Shown: positions 1 through 7,382, counted from the stretch's first letter. The stretch: 7,382 nucleotides of DNA from CAYOHP01 sp964403795 [NCBI: uncultured bacterium] (GCA_964403795.1 CAYOHP010000070.1:24651-32032); one strand, 5' to 3'. Notes: generated by a model not told the origin, from the letters alone. Translations and numbers: made by a program.

Positions 1-1346
1 TCCAGGCCCTGCTCCAGGTAGCGACCGTCGAGCTCCCGGAGCTCGGCCACCAGGTCGGGGGGCAGGAGTTCGGGGCGGCCGCCCGACGCCACCCAGGACC
101 GGAACCGGTCGAGGAGAGGGAGCCCGGCCGCGATCCGGGCCCAGGCCGTGGGATCGGGGTCGAGGAACTCCCGGATCTCCCCGACCTCGGGCGGGATCTC
201 CCCCCGGTGCACGGTCCCGGTGGAGTCCACGACCCAGGAGACGGCTTCCGAGAGCTCGTCGCGCAGCCCGCGCGCCAGGTCGGGCCCGAGCCACTTAGGG
301 AGGCTCCCGGAGCCTGGGTCCGGCTCCCGGACCGGAGCCGGGGAGCCCGGGGTGGGCGACACCGGCGTCCCGGGGGAGGACCCGCCGGCAGGGTTCGGAG
401 GCGGGGATCCCGGATCGCGGAGAGCCGCCAGTCCGATCAGGAATCCGGCGACGAGCACGAAACCGATCCGGACCTTCGCTCCACGCGGCAGGCGGCCGCC
501 GGACGGAGCCGTGATCGCGACCGACGACGACCCCTCGACCGGGAAGGCACCGCTGCGGGCAAGCGTGACCAGCCGGGTCAGCTCGTCGAGGTTGCCGGGA
601 CGCTTCCCGGGATCCTGCTCCAGGCAGGCCCGGAGGACCCGGGCCTCGGGAGACTCCGGTGGGATGCGTCCGAGCTGGAGCTTCGGGAAGGTCTGCTGCT
701 GGGCGAAGGCCACCAGGCCGCTGGACTCGAAGGGAGGACGACGCTCCAACAGCCAGAAGAGGCTGGCACCCCAGGCGTACCAATCGCTGCGGGCGGTGGC
801 CTCGTCGCCCTTCAGGATCTCGGGAGCCATGATCCCGAGGGTCCCCACCACCGACCCGGTGCGGGTCAGGCGCGTCTTCGAGTCGTCGAGCGCCAGTCCG
901 AAATCGATCAGCACCACCCGGCCGGAGTCCTCCAGGAAGATGTTCCCGGGCTTCAGGTCCCGGTGGACCAGCCCCGCTTCATGGGCCGCCTGGAGGGCGT
1001 CCGCCACCTGGAGCATGAGCGAGAGGGGATCCTCGGGTCGGGGGAGCCGGTCCAGGGACTGGCCCCGGAGCAGCTCGGTGACGAGGTAGGGACCCGAGGC
1101 GACGGTCCCGGCGTCGAGGACTTCGAGCACCCCTGGGTGCTCGATCCGGGCGAGCAGCTCGCCTTCGCGGAGGAACCGCCGGATCACGGCCTGGTCGCGA
1201 CGGGCCGTCAGGACCTTGACCGCCACCTCCCGGCCCGAGGTCCGGTCGACGCAGCGGAACACCGCGCCCATGCCGCCCTCGCCCAGGGGCACGGGATCGC
1301 GGAACCTGGCTTCGAGGTCGGGAGGGAATCCGGGGCGGTCGGTCAC
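1..1346 (-). CDS. Transmembrane Hanks-type serine/threonine protein kinase, partial (3' end outside window)
   Basis: A frame of 448 codons without a stop runs from the GTG at 1346-1344 to the left edge. The kinase domain spans about residues 17-262: glycine-rich loop LGEGGMGAVF (21-30), ATP-anchoring Lys K44 in VAVKVL, helix-C Glu E61 in FLREGELL, catalytic loop HRDLKPGN (128-135, base D130, an RD-type kinase), DFG (148-150), APE (174-176), subdomain IX SDWYAWG (187-193) and the late Arg R249 in KRP. All catalytic residues are present, so it should be active. The usual GTxxYMAPE reads GTLGIMAPE, with Ile for Tyr. The activation segment has Thr158, Thr161 and Thr163 as candidate autophosphorylation sites. 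A basic stretch (RLPRGAKVR) precedes one membrane helix (about 294-309), then a Gly/Pro/Ser-rich linker (311-349) and at least 100 residues, presumably extracytoplasmic, that I do not recognise; no PASTA repeat is visible. The gene follows lpdA by 43 bases, so cotranscription with the 2-oxoglutarate dehydrogenase genes is likely. Substrate and signal are unknown. Confidence 0.95.
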   Translation of the reverse strand, partial: MTDRPGFPPDLEARFRDPVPLGEGGMGAVFRCVDRTSGREVAVKVLTARRDQAVIRRFLREGELLARIEHPGVLEVLDAGTVASGPYLVTELLRGQSLDRLPRPEDPLSLMLQVADALQAAHEAGLVHRDLKPGNIFLEDSGRVVLIDFGLALDDSKTRLTRTGSVVGTLGIMAPEILKGDEATARSDWYAWGASLFWLLERRPPFESSGLVAFAQQQTFPKLQLGRIPPESPEARVLRACLEQDPGKRPGNLDELTRLVTLARSGAFPVEGSSSVAITAPSGGRLPRGAKVRIGFVLVAGFLIGLAALRDPGSPPPNPAGGSSPGTPVSPTPGSPAPVREPDPGSGSLPKWLGPDLARGLRDELSEAVSWVVDSTGTVHRGEIPPEVGEIREFLDPDPTAWARIAAGLPLLDRFRSWVASGGRPELLPPDLVAELRELDGRYLEQGL

Positions 1347-1350
1347 CGGT

Positions 1351-1357
1351 ACCTCCT
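1351..1357 (-). promoter_or_regulatory. Strong ribosome binding site of the kinase gene
   Basis: AGGAGGT, a full match to the anti-Shine-Dalgarno sequence, lies four bases before the GTG at 1346 and is extended upstream by GGGGG. It is the best Shine-Dalgarno site in the window and fixes the kinase start. It lies in the 43-base gap between lpdA and the kinase. Confidence 0.8.
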
Positions 1358-1389
1358 CCCCCTCCCGCAGGACGGGCTCGCCGCCCGCG

Positions 1390-2790
1390 TCAGGCGTGAA
1401 GGGGCCGTCCCAGGGCCGCCAGGGCGGCCTCCTTGACGGCCTCGGGCAGTGTGGGATGGGCGTGGACCGAGATCGCCAGGTCCTCCGCCGAGGCCCCGAA
1501 CTCCATCGCCACCGCTCCCTCGGCGATCATGTCGGCGGCCCGGGCACCCAGGATGTGGATCCCCAGGATCCGGTCGGAAGCCGCGTCGGCGATCACCTTC
1601 ACCAGTCCGTCGGTGTCGTTCATGCAGCGGGCCCGCCCGCTAGCCGCGAACGGGAAGCGTCCCACCCGGACGGCCCGCCCGCCCTCTCCCGCGGCCTCCT
1701 CGTCGAGACCCACGCTGGCCAGCTCGGGGTGGGTGTAGACCACCATCGGGATCGCTCCGTAGTTCACGTGGGCGCGATGGCCGGCCATCAGCTCCACGGC
1801 CGCGATCCCCTCCTCCTCGGCCTTGTGGGCGAGCATGGGACCCGCGATCACGTCCCCGATCGCATAGATGCCGGGGACCCGGGTCCGGTAGCCGGCATCG
1901 ACCACCACTCTCCCCCCCCGGTCGAGTTCCACCCCGAGTTCCTCCAGGCCGAGTCCCCGCCCGGCCGCGACCCTCCCGATCGCCACCAGGACCACGTCGG
2001 CGACTTCCTGGGCCGTCTCCCCGCCGTGCTCGAGATCCACCACCACGGACTCGCCGTCGGCCCGCCAGGCCTTGGCCCGGGTGTCGAGGCGGAAGGCCAG
2101 CCCCTGCTTCTCGAGGATCCGCTGGAGGCCCCGGGTCATCTCCCGGTCCATCCCGGGGAGGATCCGCTCCATCGCCTCGACCACCACCACCTTCGTCCCC
2201 AGCCGGCTCCACACCGAGCCGAGTTCGAGGCCGATGGCCCCGGCGCCGAGCACCACCATGCGTCCCGGGACCGCCGGGAGCGCCAGGGCCTCGGTCGAGG
2301 AGAGCAGCCGCTTCCCGTCGAACTCGAAGCCCGGGAGCGGACGCGGGACCGAGCCGGTGGCGACCAGGATCCGGGCCGCTTCGAGGCGCCGGACGCCTTC
2401 CGGGCCCTGGACCTCGACGACGCCCGGCGACGCGACCTTGGCGGTACCGGTGACGCGGGTCACCTTGTTCTTCTTGAACAGGCCCTGGATCCCGGTGGAC
2501 AGGCCGGATACGACCTTGTCCTTGCGCCCCATCATGGCGGCGAGATCGAGCTCGACGCCCTGGACCCGGATCCCATGGTCGGCGAGCCGGTGCTTGGTCT
2601 CGTGGTAGACGTGGCTCGAGTCGAGCAGGGCCTTGGAGGGGATGCACCCGACCCGGAGGCAGGTGCCGCCCAGCCGGTCCTCCTTCTCGACGCACGCCAC
2701 CTTCATGCCGAGCTGGGCGGCGCGCAGCGCGGCCACGTACCCGCCGGGGCCGGCCCCGATCACGACCAGGTCGAAGCGGTTGTCCTCCAC
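1390..2790 (-). CDS. lpdA: Dihydrolipoyl dehydrogenase (E3)
   Basis: E3 is the FAD flavoprotein that reoxidises the dihydrolipoyl arm of E2 and passes electrons to NAD+. The protein has 466 residues, normal for the family. It starts with a GTG at 2790-2788, just before the N-terminal FAD-binding Rossmann motif (VVIGAGPGGYVAALRAAQLG, 9-28). The redox-active disulfide is C44-C49 in GGTCLRVGCIPSKA; the residue after CL is Arg where most homologues have Asn. The NAD-binding motif is GAGAIG (182-187), with the acidic E205 at the end of the second strand, which favours NAD over NADP. The second FAD motif (IYAIGD) is present. The C-terminal dimerisation domain carries the catalytic His-Glu pair H445 and E450 in HAHPTLPE, which completes the partner subunit's active site. 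Its place directly after sucA and sucB suggests that it serves 2-oxoglutarate dehydrogenase, but E3 is commonly shared with pyruvate dehydrogenase and the glycine cleavage system, and those genes are not in view. Confidence 0.98.
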   Translation of the reverse strand: MEDNRFDLVVIGAGPGGYVAALRAAQLGMKVACVEKEDRLGGTCLRVGCIPSKALLDSSHVYHETKHRLADHGIRVQGVELDLAAMMGRKDKVVSGLSTGIQGLFKKNKVTRVTGTAKVASPGVVEVQGPEGVRRLEAARILVATGSVPRPLPGFEFDGKRLLSSTEALALPAVPGRMVVLGAGAIGLELGSVWSRLGTKVVVVEAMERILPGMDREMTRGLQRILEKQGLAFRLDTRAKAWRADGESVVVDLEHGGETAQEVADVVLVAIGRVAAGRGLGLEELGVELDRGGRVVVDAGYRTRVPGIYAIGDVIAGPMLAHKAEEEGIAAVELMAGHRAHVNYGAIPMVVYTHPELASVGLDEEAAGEGGRAVRVGRFPFAASGRARCMNDTDGLVKVIADAASDRILGIHILGARAADMIAEGAVAMEFGASAEDLAISVHAHPTLPEAVKEAALAALGRPLHA

Positions 2791-2796
2791 CGGGGT

Positions 2797-2805
2797 CCCT
2801 TCCTC
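2797..2805 (-). promoter_or_regulatory. lpdA ribosome binding site
   Basis: The purine run GAGGAAGGG ends six bases before the GTG start of lpdA, inside the 22-base gap after sucB. It is a good Shine-Dalgarno match and supports the GTG start. Confidence 0.65.
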
Positions 2806-2812
2806 ACATCCC

Positions 2813-4042
2813 TCAGATCTCGAGCAGCATCCGGGCCGGGTCCTCGAGCAGCTCCTTGACCCGCACCAGGAATCCCACCGACTGCGCCCCGTCGATGATG
2901 CGGTGGTCGTAGGACAGGGCCACGTACATCATGGGCCGGACCACCACCGCGCCGTCGACCGCCACCGGCCGGTCCTTGATGGCATGCATGCCGAGGATGC
3001 CGCTCTGGGGCCGGTTCAGGATCGGCGTCGACATCAGCGACCCGAAGACGCCTCCGTTGGTGATGGTGAAGGTGCCGCCCGAGAGCTCCGCCAGGCCGAG
3101 CTTCCCCTCGCGGGCGGCCTTGGCGACCCGCTTGATCTCGAGCTCGACGCCGCCCAGGGAGAGCCGCGTCACGTCGCGTACCACCGGCACGACCAGCCCG
3201 CGATCGGTGGAGACCGCGATGCCCATGTTCACGTAGTCGTGATAGACGATGTCGTCGCCGTCGATGAAGGCGTTGACCTCGGGGAAGGCCTCCAGGGCCT
3301 GGGCCGCCGCCCGGGTGAACAGGGACATCAGTCCCAGGCCCACGCCGTAGCGCTTCTCGAAGGCCTCCTTGTACTTCTTGCGGAGATCGAGGACCGCCGA
3401 GCAGTCGATCTCGTTGAAGGTCGTCAGCATGGCGGTCTCCTGCTGGGCCGCCACCAGGCGCTCGGCGATCCTCCGCCGGAGCTTGCTCATCGGCTCCCGC
3501 CGGTCGCCGCCGGTGCGGGCCTCCGCCGGCCGCGCCGCGGCCGGAACCGGGGCCGTGGCGGCGCCCGGGCCGGCGGTGGCGGGGAGGGCCGAGAGCACCG
3601 CCATGACGTCGCCCTTCAGGAAATGCCCGCGGGGGCCGGTCGGGGTGGCGCCGGAGAGGTCGGCACCCTTCTCCTCCGCCAGGCGGAGCGCGGAAGGCAT
3701 CAGCTTGGGTGGAGTCGGGGCCTTGGCCGCGGCAGGCGGAGGGGTGGCTGCCGGGGCCGAGGATGCGGTGGCAACCGTCGCGGCGGGGACGTTGGCGGCG
3801 GCGGCTGCCGAGCCGTCCACGGTGGCGATGGTCTCGCCCACCTTCACCATCTCGCCTTCGGCCTTGAGGCGACGGAAGACCCCGCCGGTCGGCGACGGTA
3901 CGTCGACGTTGGCCTTGTCGGTCTCCAGCTCGCAGATCGGCTCGTCGGCCTTCACGGCCTCGCCGTCCTTCTTGTACCACCGGAGCAGCACCGCCTCGGT
4001 GATCGACTCGCCTACCGCGGGCACCTGGACGTTCGTCGCCAT
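2813..4042 (-). CDS. sucB: Dihydrolipoyllysine-residue succinyltransferase, E2 of 2-oxoglutarate dehydrogenase
   Basis: E2 is the core of the complex: its lipoyl arm takes the succinyl group from E1 and transfers it to CoA. From the ATG at 4042 the protein has 409 residues, close to E. coli SucB. Domains in order are one lipoyl domain (about residues 3-76) with the lipoylated Lys K43 in ETDKANV; an Ala/Pro-rich flexible linker (about 78-112); a peripheral subunit-binding domain (about 114-152, [15 protein letters not shown] then [12 protein letters not shown]); a second Ala/Pro linker (154-175); and the catalytic domain (about 180-409). The catalytic domain has LTTFNEID (206-213), typical of succinyltransferases, and the active-site HxxxDG at H380, D384, G385 (SYDHRIIDG). 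It ends with [12 protein letters not shown]. An upstream ATG at 4057 would add five residues and overlap sucA by four bases. The open frame runs still further upstream, but that part is antisense-like composition overlapping sucA and is not coding. A gap of 22 bases follows before lpdA. Confidence 0.97.
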   Translation of the reverse strand: MATNVQVPAVGESITEAVLLRWYKKDGEAVKADEPICELETDKANVDVPSPTGGVFRRLKAEGEMVKVGETIATVDGSAAAAANVPAATVATASSAPAATPPPAAAKAPTPPKLMPSALRLAEEKGADLSGATPTGPRGHFLKGDVMAVLSALPATAGPGAATAPVPAAARPAEARTGGDRREPMSKLRRRIAERLVAAQQETAMLTTFNEIDCSAVLDLRKKYKEAFEKRYGVGLGLMSLFTRAAAQALEAFPEVNAFIDGDDIVYHDYVNMGIAVSTDRGLVVPVVRDVTRLSLGGVELEIKRVAKAAREGKLGLAELSGGTFTITNGGVFGSLMSTPILNRPQSGILGMHAIKDRPVAVDGAVVVRPMMYVALSYDHRIIDGAQSVGFLVRVKELLEDPARMLLEI

Positions 4043-4046
4043 CTCG

Positions 4047-4052
4047 CTCCTC
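4047..4052 (-). promoter_or_regulatory. sucB ribosome binding site (decides between two starts)
   Basis: GAGGAG lies four bases before the ATG at 4042. The competing in-frame ATG at 4057, which overlaps the sucA stop as ATGA, has only an AGGGG nine bases upstream. The better site favours 4042, but either or both starts could be used; the difference is five residues (MTRSE). Confidence 0.6.
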
Positions 4053-4053
4053 G

Positions 4054-6843
4054 TCATGCCGTGGCGCCCCTGCGACCCCCGACGACGTCGAGGTCCTGGT
4101 GGGCGGTCTTGGACCCGAAGAAACGGTCGAGGAGTTCGGCCTCCTCGGCCTGGTGGACCTTGTAGGAGCCGACGGCCGGACTGGAAGCCGCATCCCGACC
4201 GCAGTACTCGACCTGGCGGGCACCTCCGAGGAGTTCCCTGAGGCGGGGCTCCACGAAGGTCCAGGCTCCCATGTTGCGGGGCTCCTCCTGCACCCAGAGG
4301 ACCTCCCGAGCCTCTCCGTAGCGACGGAGGGCCTCGATCACGGCGTCCTCGGGGAAGGGATGGATCTGTTCGAGCCGCACCAGGGCCACGTCCTCGACGC
4401 CCCGGTCGACCCGCGCCCGGTCCAGGGTGTACCAGACCTTGCCGGTCGAGAAGGCGACCCGACGCACCTTGCTCGGATCCCCGACCCGGGCGTCGTCCAG
4501 CAGCGGCTGGAAGGTCGCTTCCGAGAAGGCCTCGAGGTTCGAGACCACCTCGGGGTGCCGGAGCAGGCTCTTGGGGGCCATGATCACCAGCGGCTTCCGG
4601 AAGCGACGGTGGAGCTGCCGGCGCAGGACATGGAAGTACTGGGCCGGCGTGGTCGGGCTGCAGACCTGGATGTTGTCCTCGGCACAGAGCTGCAGGAACC
4701 GCTCGAGCCTGGCACTGGAGTGTTCGGGCCCCTGGCCCTCGTAGCCGTGGGGCAGGAGCAGCACCAGGCCGCTCATCCGGTCCCACTTGGTCTCGCTGGT
4801 CGCCAGGAACTGGTCGATGATCGCCTGGGCACCGTTGGCGAAGTCCCCGAACTGCGCCTCCCAGACCACCAGCCTCCGGGGATCGGCCCAGCTCACCCCC
4901 AGTTCGAAACCGAGCACCGCCAGCTCCGAGAGCATGGTGTTGACGACCACGAACGGGGCCTGTCCCTCCCGCACGTTCTGGAGCGGGACCCATCGGGCAT
5001 CGGTCTCGAAGTCATGGAGCACGCAGTGGCGGTGGCTGAAGGTCCCGCGCTCGCTGTCCTGCCCGGCCAGTCGCACCGGGAATCCCTCGGAGAGGAGCGA
5101 GCCGAAAGCCAGGGATTCGGCGGTCGCCCAGTCGACGCCGCGCTCGCCGGCGAACATGCGGCGACGTTCCCCGAGCACGCCCCGCTCGATCTTGCGGTGG
5201 ACCTTGAAACCCTCGGGTACCGCCAGGAGGGCCTCCCCGAGGCGCTGCACCTCTTCGGCCGGCAACGCGGTGTCGGCCCCCCAGTCGCTCCCGGCCCGGG
5301 ACATCCCGCTCCACACCCCGCCGAAGGCGCTCATCTTGGGAAGGCTGCGGGTGCGCTGGGCGTTCTCCAGGGAACCCTGGAGCCGATCCCTCACCCGGGC
5401 CTTCTCGGCCTCGATCTCGGCCGGGGTCACCACCCCTTCCTGGACCAGCTTGTCCCCGTAGATCCGGGTGACCGAAGGGTGGCCGTCGATCTTCCGGTAC
5501 ATCAGGGGCTGGGTGAAGCTGGGGTCGTCGGTCTCGTTGTGCCCGTAGCGCCGGTAGCAGACGAGGTTGATGGCCACGTCGACCTTGAAGCGCTGACGGT
5601 AGTCGAAGGCCATCCGGGCGACATGCACGACCGCCTCCGGATCGTCGGCGTTGACGTGGAAGATCGGTGCCTGGATGATCTTGACGATGTCGGTGGGGTG
5701 GGCCGTGAACCGGGTCTCGTGCGGCATGGCGGTGAACCCGATCTGGTTGTTCACGACCACGTGGATGGTCCCGCCGGTGGAATAGTGCTGCAGCTCGGAG
5801 AGGAGCAGCGTCTCGGGGACGATCCCCTGCCCGGCGAAGGCCGCGTCGCCGTGGATCTGCACCGGGATCACCCGGAGCCGCTCCCGGTCCCTCAGGTACT
5901 CCTGCTTGGCCCAGACCAGGCCCTCGATCACCGGGTCGACCAGTTCGAGGTGGCTGGGATTGGGGCTGAGCGAGAGGTGGATCTTCTTCCCGTCGGACGA
6001 CACCAGGTCGTGCGAGTACCCCTGGTGGTACTTCACGTCTCCGTCCCCGACGCTGTCCCCGGATCGCTCCAGACCCTCGAACTCCCCGAGGATCTCCTCG
6101 TAGGGCTTGCGGAGGACGTGGGCGAGCACGTTGAGGCGACCCCGGTGGGCCATCCCGAAGATCATCTCCAGGACCCCGCCCTCGCCCCCCTTGCCGATCA
6201 AGGTGTCGAGCAGGGGGAGGAGGCTCTCGCCCCCCTCGATCGAGAACCGCTTCTGGCCCAGGTACTTGGTCTGCAGGAACTGTTCGAAGCCTTCCGCCTC
6301 CAGCAGCTTCCAGAGGAGGCGACGCTTCTCCTCGCTGGTGAGCCGCGGAGTGTTCAGGCCGGGCTCGACGCGCTCCGCGATCCACTGCCGGTGGTCGTCC
6401 TCGCGGATGTCCATGCACTCCACCGAGATGGTCCGGCAGTAGGTCGCCTGGAGCATCTCCAGGAGGTGGCCGAGGTCCCTGGGTTCCGGCCCGCGGAATC
6501 CCCCCGCACCCAGGGCCCGTCCCAGGTCGGACTCCGAGCAGCCGAAGCGACCGAGGTCGAGGAAGGGGATGGTCCTGGCCTGGCGGCCCAGGGGGTCGAG
6601 ACGGGCCACCAGGTGGCCGAACTCCCGGTAGGCGTTGACCAGGCCGAAGATGCCGCGCACGCCGGCATCCCCGGAGGCCTCACCCCTGTCCGAAGCCGGG
6701 GCGGGCCGCTTCCAGCCCGCCTCGAAGCCCGCGAAGAAGGCCTGCCACAGCGGCTCCACCGAGGCCGGGTCGCTCTGCCAGCGGGCATACATCTCGTCGA
6801 CGTAGGCCGCGTTGGCACCGCTGAGGTAGTCGATCGACTTCAA
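4054..6843 (-). CDS. sucA: 2-oxoglutarate dehydrogenase E1 component (thiamine diphosphate-dependent)
   Basis: E1 decarboxylates 2-oxoglutarate and passes the succinyl group to the lipoyl arm of E2; it is the rate-controlling subunit of the TCA-cycle complex. The protein has 929 residues, close to the E. coli SucA length, and is not the actinobacterial OdhA/KGD fusion, which carries an E2 domain. The N-terminal tail ([14 protein letters not shown], residues 6-19) is the conserved E2-contacting segment. Other landmarks are [10 protein letters not shown] (231-240), NPSHLE with H298, the thiamine diphosphate/Mg motif from G332-D333 to N365-N366 (HGDAAFAG through VVNNQIGFT), [18 protein letters not shown] (429-446), the second-half motif [13 protein letters not shown] (594-606), the conserved Glu E640 in [22 protein letters not shown] (662-673) and [14 protein letters not shown] (699-712). 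The start codon is TTG at 6843-6841 with AAGGAG six bases upstream, and it places the YLSGAN motif at the usual distance from the N terminus. The gene follows acnA after three bases. All key residues I could check are present. Confidence 0.98.
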   Translation of the reverse strand: MKSIDYLSGANAAYVDEMYARWQSDPASVEPLWQAFFAGFEAGWKRPAPASDRGEASGDAGVRGIFGLVNAYREFGHLVARLDPLGRQARTIPFLDLGRFGCSESDLGRALGAGGFRGPEPRDLGHLLEMLQATYCRTISVECMDIREDDHRQWIAERVEPGLNTPRLTSEEKRRLLWKLLEAEGFEQFLQTKYLGQKRFSIEGGESLLPLLDTLIGKGGEGGVLEMIFGMAHRGRLNVLAHVLRKPYEEILGEFEGLERSGDSVGDGDVKYHQGYSHDLVSSDGKKIHLSLSPNPSHLELVDPVIEGLVWAKQEYLRDRERLRVIPVQIHGDAAFAGQGIVPETLLLSELQHYSTGGTIHVVVNNQIGFTAMPHETRFTAHPTDIVKIIQAPIFHVNADDPEAVVHVARMAFDYRQRFKVDVAINLVCYRRYGHNETDDPSFTQPLMYRKIDGHPSVTRIYGDKLVQEGVVTPAEIEAEKARVRDRLQGSLENAQRTRSLPKMSAFGGVWSGMSRAGSDWGADTALPAEEVQRLGEALLAVPEGFKVHRKIERGVLGERRRMFAGERGVDWATAESLAFGSLLSEGFPVRLAGQDSERGTFSHRHCVLHDFETDARWVPLQNVREGQAPFVVVNTMLSELAVLGFELGVSWADPRRLVVWEAQFGDFANGAQAIIDQFLATSETKWDRMSGLVLLLPHGYEGQGPEHSSARLERFLQLCAEDNIQVCSPTTPAQYFHVLRRQLHRRFRKPLVIMAPKSLLRHPEVVSNLEAFSEATFQPLLDDARVGDPSKVRRVAFSTGKVWYTLDRARVDRGVEDVALVRLEQIHPFPEDAVIEALRRYGEAREVLWVQEEPRNMGAWTFVEPRLRELLGGARQVEYCGRDAASSPAVGSYKVHQAEEAELLDRFFGSKTAHQDLDVVGGRRGATA

Positions 6844-6846
6844 GCC

Positions 6847-7382
6847 TCACTCCTTGATCATGTCCCGGAGCACCGAGTGCAGGATGCCCCCGTTACGGAA
6901 GTACTTCACCTCGACCGGGGTGTCGATCCGGCACTGGACCTCGAACCGCTTCTCCTCCCCCGAGCCACCCTGGGCCACGACGGCCAGGGTGCAACCCGGC
7001 TGGACCCCGGCGAGCCCCTCGATGCGGAAGGTCTCGTGCCCGGTCAGCCCGAGCGACTCCGCCGACTGGCCCGCCTGGAACTGGAGGGGGAGGACGCCCA
7101 TGCCGACCAGGTTCGAACGGTGGATCCGCTCGAAGCTCTGGGCGATCACGGCCCGCACTCCCAGGAGGATCGTACCCTTGGCGGCCCAATCCCGCGAGCT
7201 TCCCGTCCCGTACTCCTTGCCGGCCAGGATCACCAGCGGGATTCCCTGGTCGCGGTAGCGCATGGCGGCGTCGTAGATCGACATCTTCTCGCCCTGGCCT
7301 CCCGATCCTGCACTGAGGTGGAGGGTGACGTTGCCCTCGGAGCCCGGGACCAGCCGGTTCTTCAGCCGGATGTTCCCGAAGG
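6847..7382 (-). CDS. acnA: Aconitate hydratase, AcnA/IRP type, C-terminal part (5' end outside window)
   Basis: This is the last 177 residues of an aconitase, open at the right edge; the first two bases of the window on this strand belong to an incomplete codon. Aconitase isomerises citrate and isocitrate through cis-aconitate in the cytoplasm, using a [4Fe-4S] cluster. The visible part is the swivel domain 4. It begins with [10 protein letters not shown], the usual entry to this domain, then has [28 protein letters not shown] (whose Ser-Ser-Arg contributes active-site residues in the family), [20 protein letters not shown] (substrate-binding Arg region) and a normal ending, RDMIKE. The three cluster cysteines would lie upstream, outside the window. 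An internal ATG at 7284 is not the start, because homology and the open frame continue upstream of it. The stop lies three bases before sucA, and the last two sense codons double as its Shine-Dalgarno sequence. The AcnA/IRP family is favoured over AcnB because the swivel domain is C-terminal. Confidence 0.96.
   Translation of the reverse strand, partial: FGNIRLKNRLVPGSEGNVTLHLSAGSGGQGEKMSIYDAAMRYRDQGIPLVILAGKEYGTGSSRDWAAKGTILLGVRAVIAQSFERIHRSNLVGMGVLPLQFQAGQSAESLGLTGHETFRIEGLAGVQPGCTLAVVAQGGSGEEKRFEVQCRIDTPVEVKYFRNGGILHSVLRDMIKE
6850..6855 (-). promoter_or_regulatory. sucA ribosome binding site inside the acnA 3' end
   Basis: AAGGAG lies six bases before the TTG start of sucA. It is formed by the last two sense codons of aconitase (Lys AAG, Glu GAG). 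Ribosomes finishing aconitase therefore occupy the sucA initiation site, which implies translational coupling. The site also supports the TTG as the true start. Confidence 0.8.

Noticed and set aside
1373-1387. A small hairpin (5-base stem CGGGC/GCCCG, 5-base loop) just after the lpdA stop, considered as a terminator.
   Set aside because: The stem is short and no T-run follows on the minus strand; such stems are expected by chance at this GC content. I therefore treat the kinase as part of the operon.
207-1436. Open frames of 409 and 313 codons on the plus strand at 207-1436 and 148-1089.
   Set aside because: Both are antisense to the kinase, whose minus-strand frame holds all catalytic motifs; neither product resembles a known protein.
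1390-2790. Arg instead of Asn next to the E3 redox cysteine (CLRVGC), considered as a mercuric reductase or another family member.
   Set aside because: The lipoamide dehydrogenase pattern GGTCxxxGCIPSK, the HPTxxE pair, the length and the sucAB context all fit E3; variation at this position is tolerated.
1216-2859. A 547-codon open frame on the plus strand, antisense to lpdA.
   Set aside because: It lies entirely over lpdA and the kinase start, which have complete family motifs on the minus strand. Its product is low-complexity (His, Gly, Pro, Arg, Asp) with no recognisable domain, as expected when a GC-rich gene is read on the opposite strand.
2633-4165. A 510-codon open frame on the plus strand, antisense to sucB.
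   Set aside because: It is a shadow of the sucB coding sequence. The Gly/Arg/Ala-rich stretches mirror the Ala/Pro linkers of E2 on the other strand.
4043-4993. The long upstream extension of the sucB open frame into sucA.
   Set aside because: The extension is out of frame within the well-conserved C-terminal third of E1 and is Arg/Gly/Pro-rich with no family match. Homology to E2 begins only at the starts at 4057 or 4042.
1-7382. Transposons, integrases, CRISPR arrays, tRNA genes and long repeats.
   Set aside because: I saw none. The whole window is accounted for by five conserved genes, and the short purine- or pyrimidine-rich runs reflect GC-rich codon use.

Overview
The window is a single block of five head-to-tail genes, all on the minus strand, in very GC-rich bacterial DNA with third codon positions strongly biased to G/C. 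Read in transcription order (from high to low coordinates) the genes are: the C-terminal part of an aconitase (acnA type, cut by the right edge), 2-oxoglutarate dehydrogenase E1 (sucA), dihydrolipoyl succinyltransferase E2 (sucB), dihydrolipoyl dehydrogenase E3 (lpdA), and a transmembrane Hanks-type serine/threonine protein kinase (cut by the left edge). The junctions are 3, 11 (or a 4-base overlap), 22 and 43 bases long. No promoter or intrinsic terminator is evident, so this looks like the middle of one operon whose promoter lies upstream of aconitase, beyond the right edge.

Together the first four genes make an oxidative TCA-cycle module: aconitase converts citrate to isocitrate, and E1, E2 and E3 form the complete 2-oxoglutarate dehydrogenase complex that makes succinyl-CoA, CO2 and NADH. 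Isocitrate dehydrogenase, the step between them, is not in view. The catalytic motifs I could check in these four genes are present, and all four appear functional.

The least routine part is the fifth gene. A receptor-like kinase (cytoplasmic kinase domain, one membrane helix, Pro-rich linker, extracytoplasmic region) follows lpdA in the same orientation and has the best Shine-Dalgarno sequence in the window. Protein kinases regulate 2-oxoglutarate dehydrogenase in Actinobacteria through PknG and the FHA protein OdhI/GarA, but this kinase is not of that architecture and no FHA protein is visible. A functional link here is only an inference from position.

Organism: the separate E. coli-type E1 (about 930 residues, not the actinobacterial E1-E2 fusion), strong Shine-Dalgarno sites, frequent GTG/TTG starts, very high GC and a Hanks-type receptor kinase fit a high-GC, kinase-rich, non-actinobacterial lineage such as Planctomycetota, Myxococcota, Acidobacteriota or a related uncultured phylum. 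The sequence alone does not let me choose. There is no RNA gene, mobile element, CRISPR array or large repeat that I could recognise, and no gene-free stretch longer than 43 bases.
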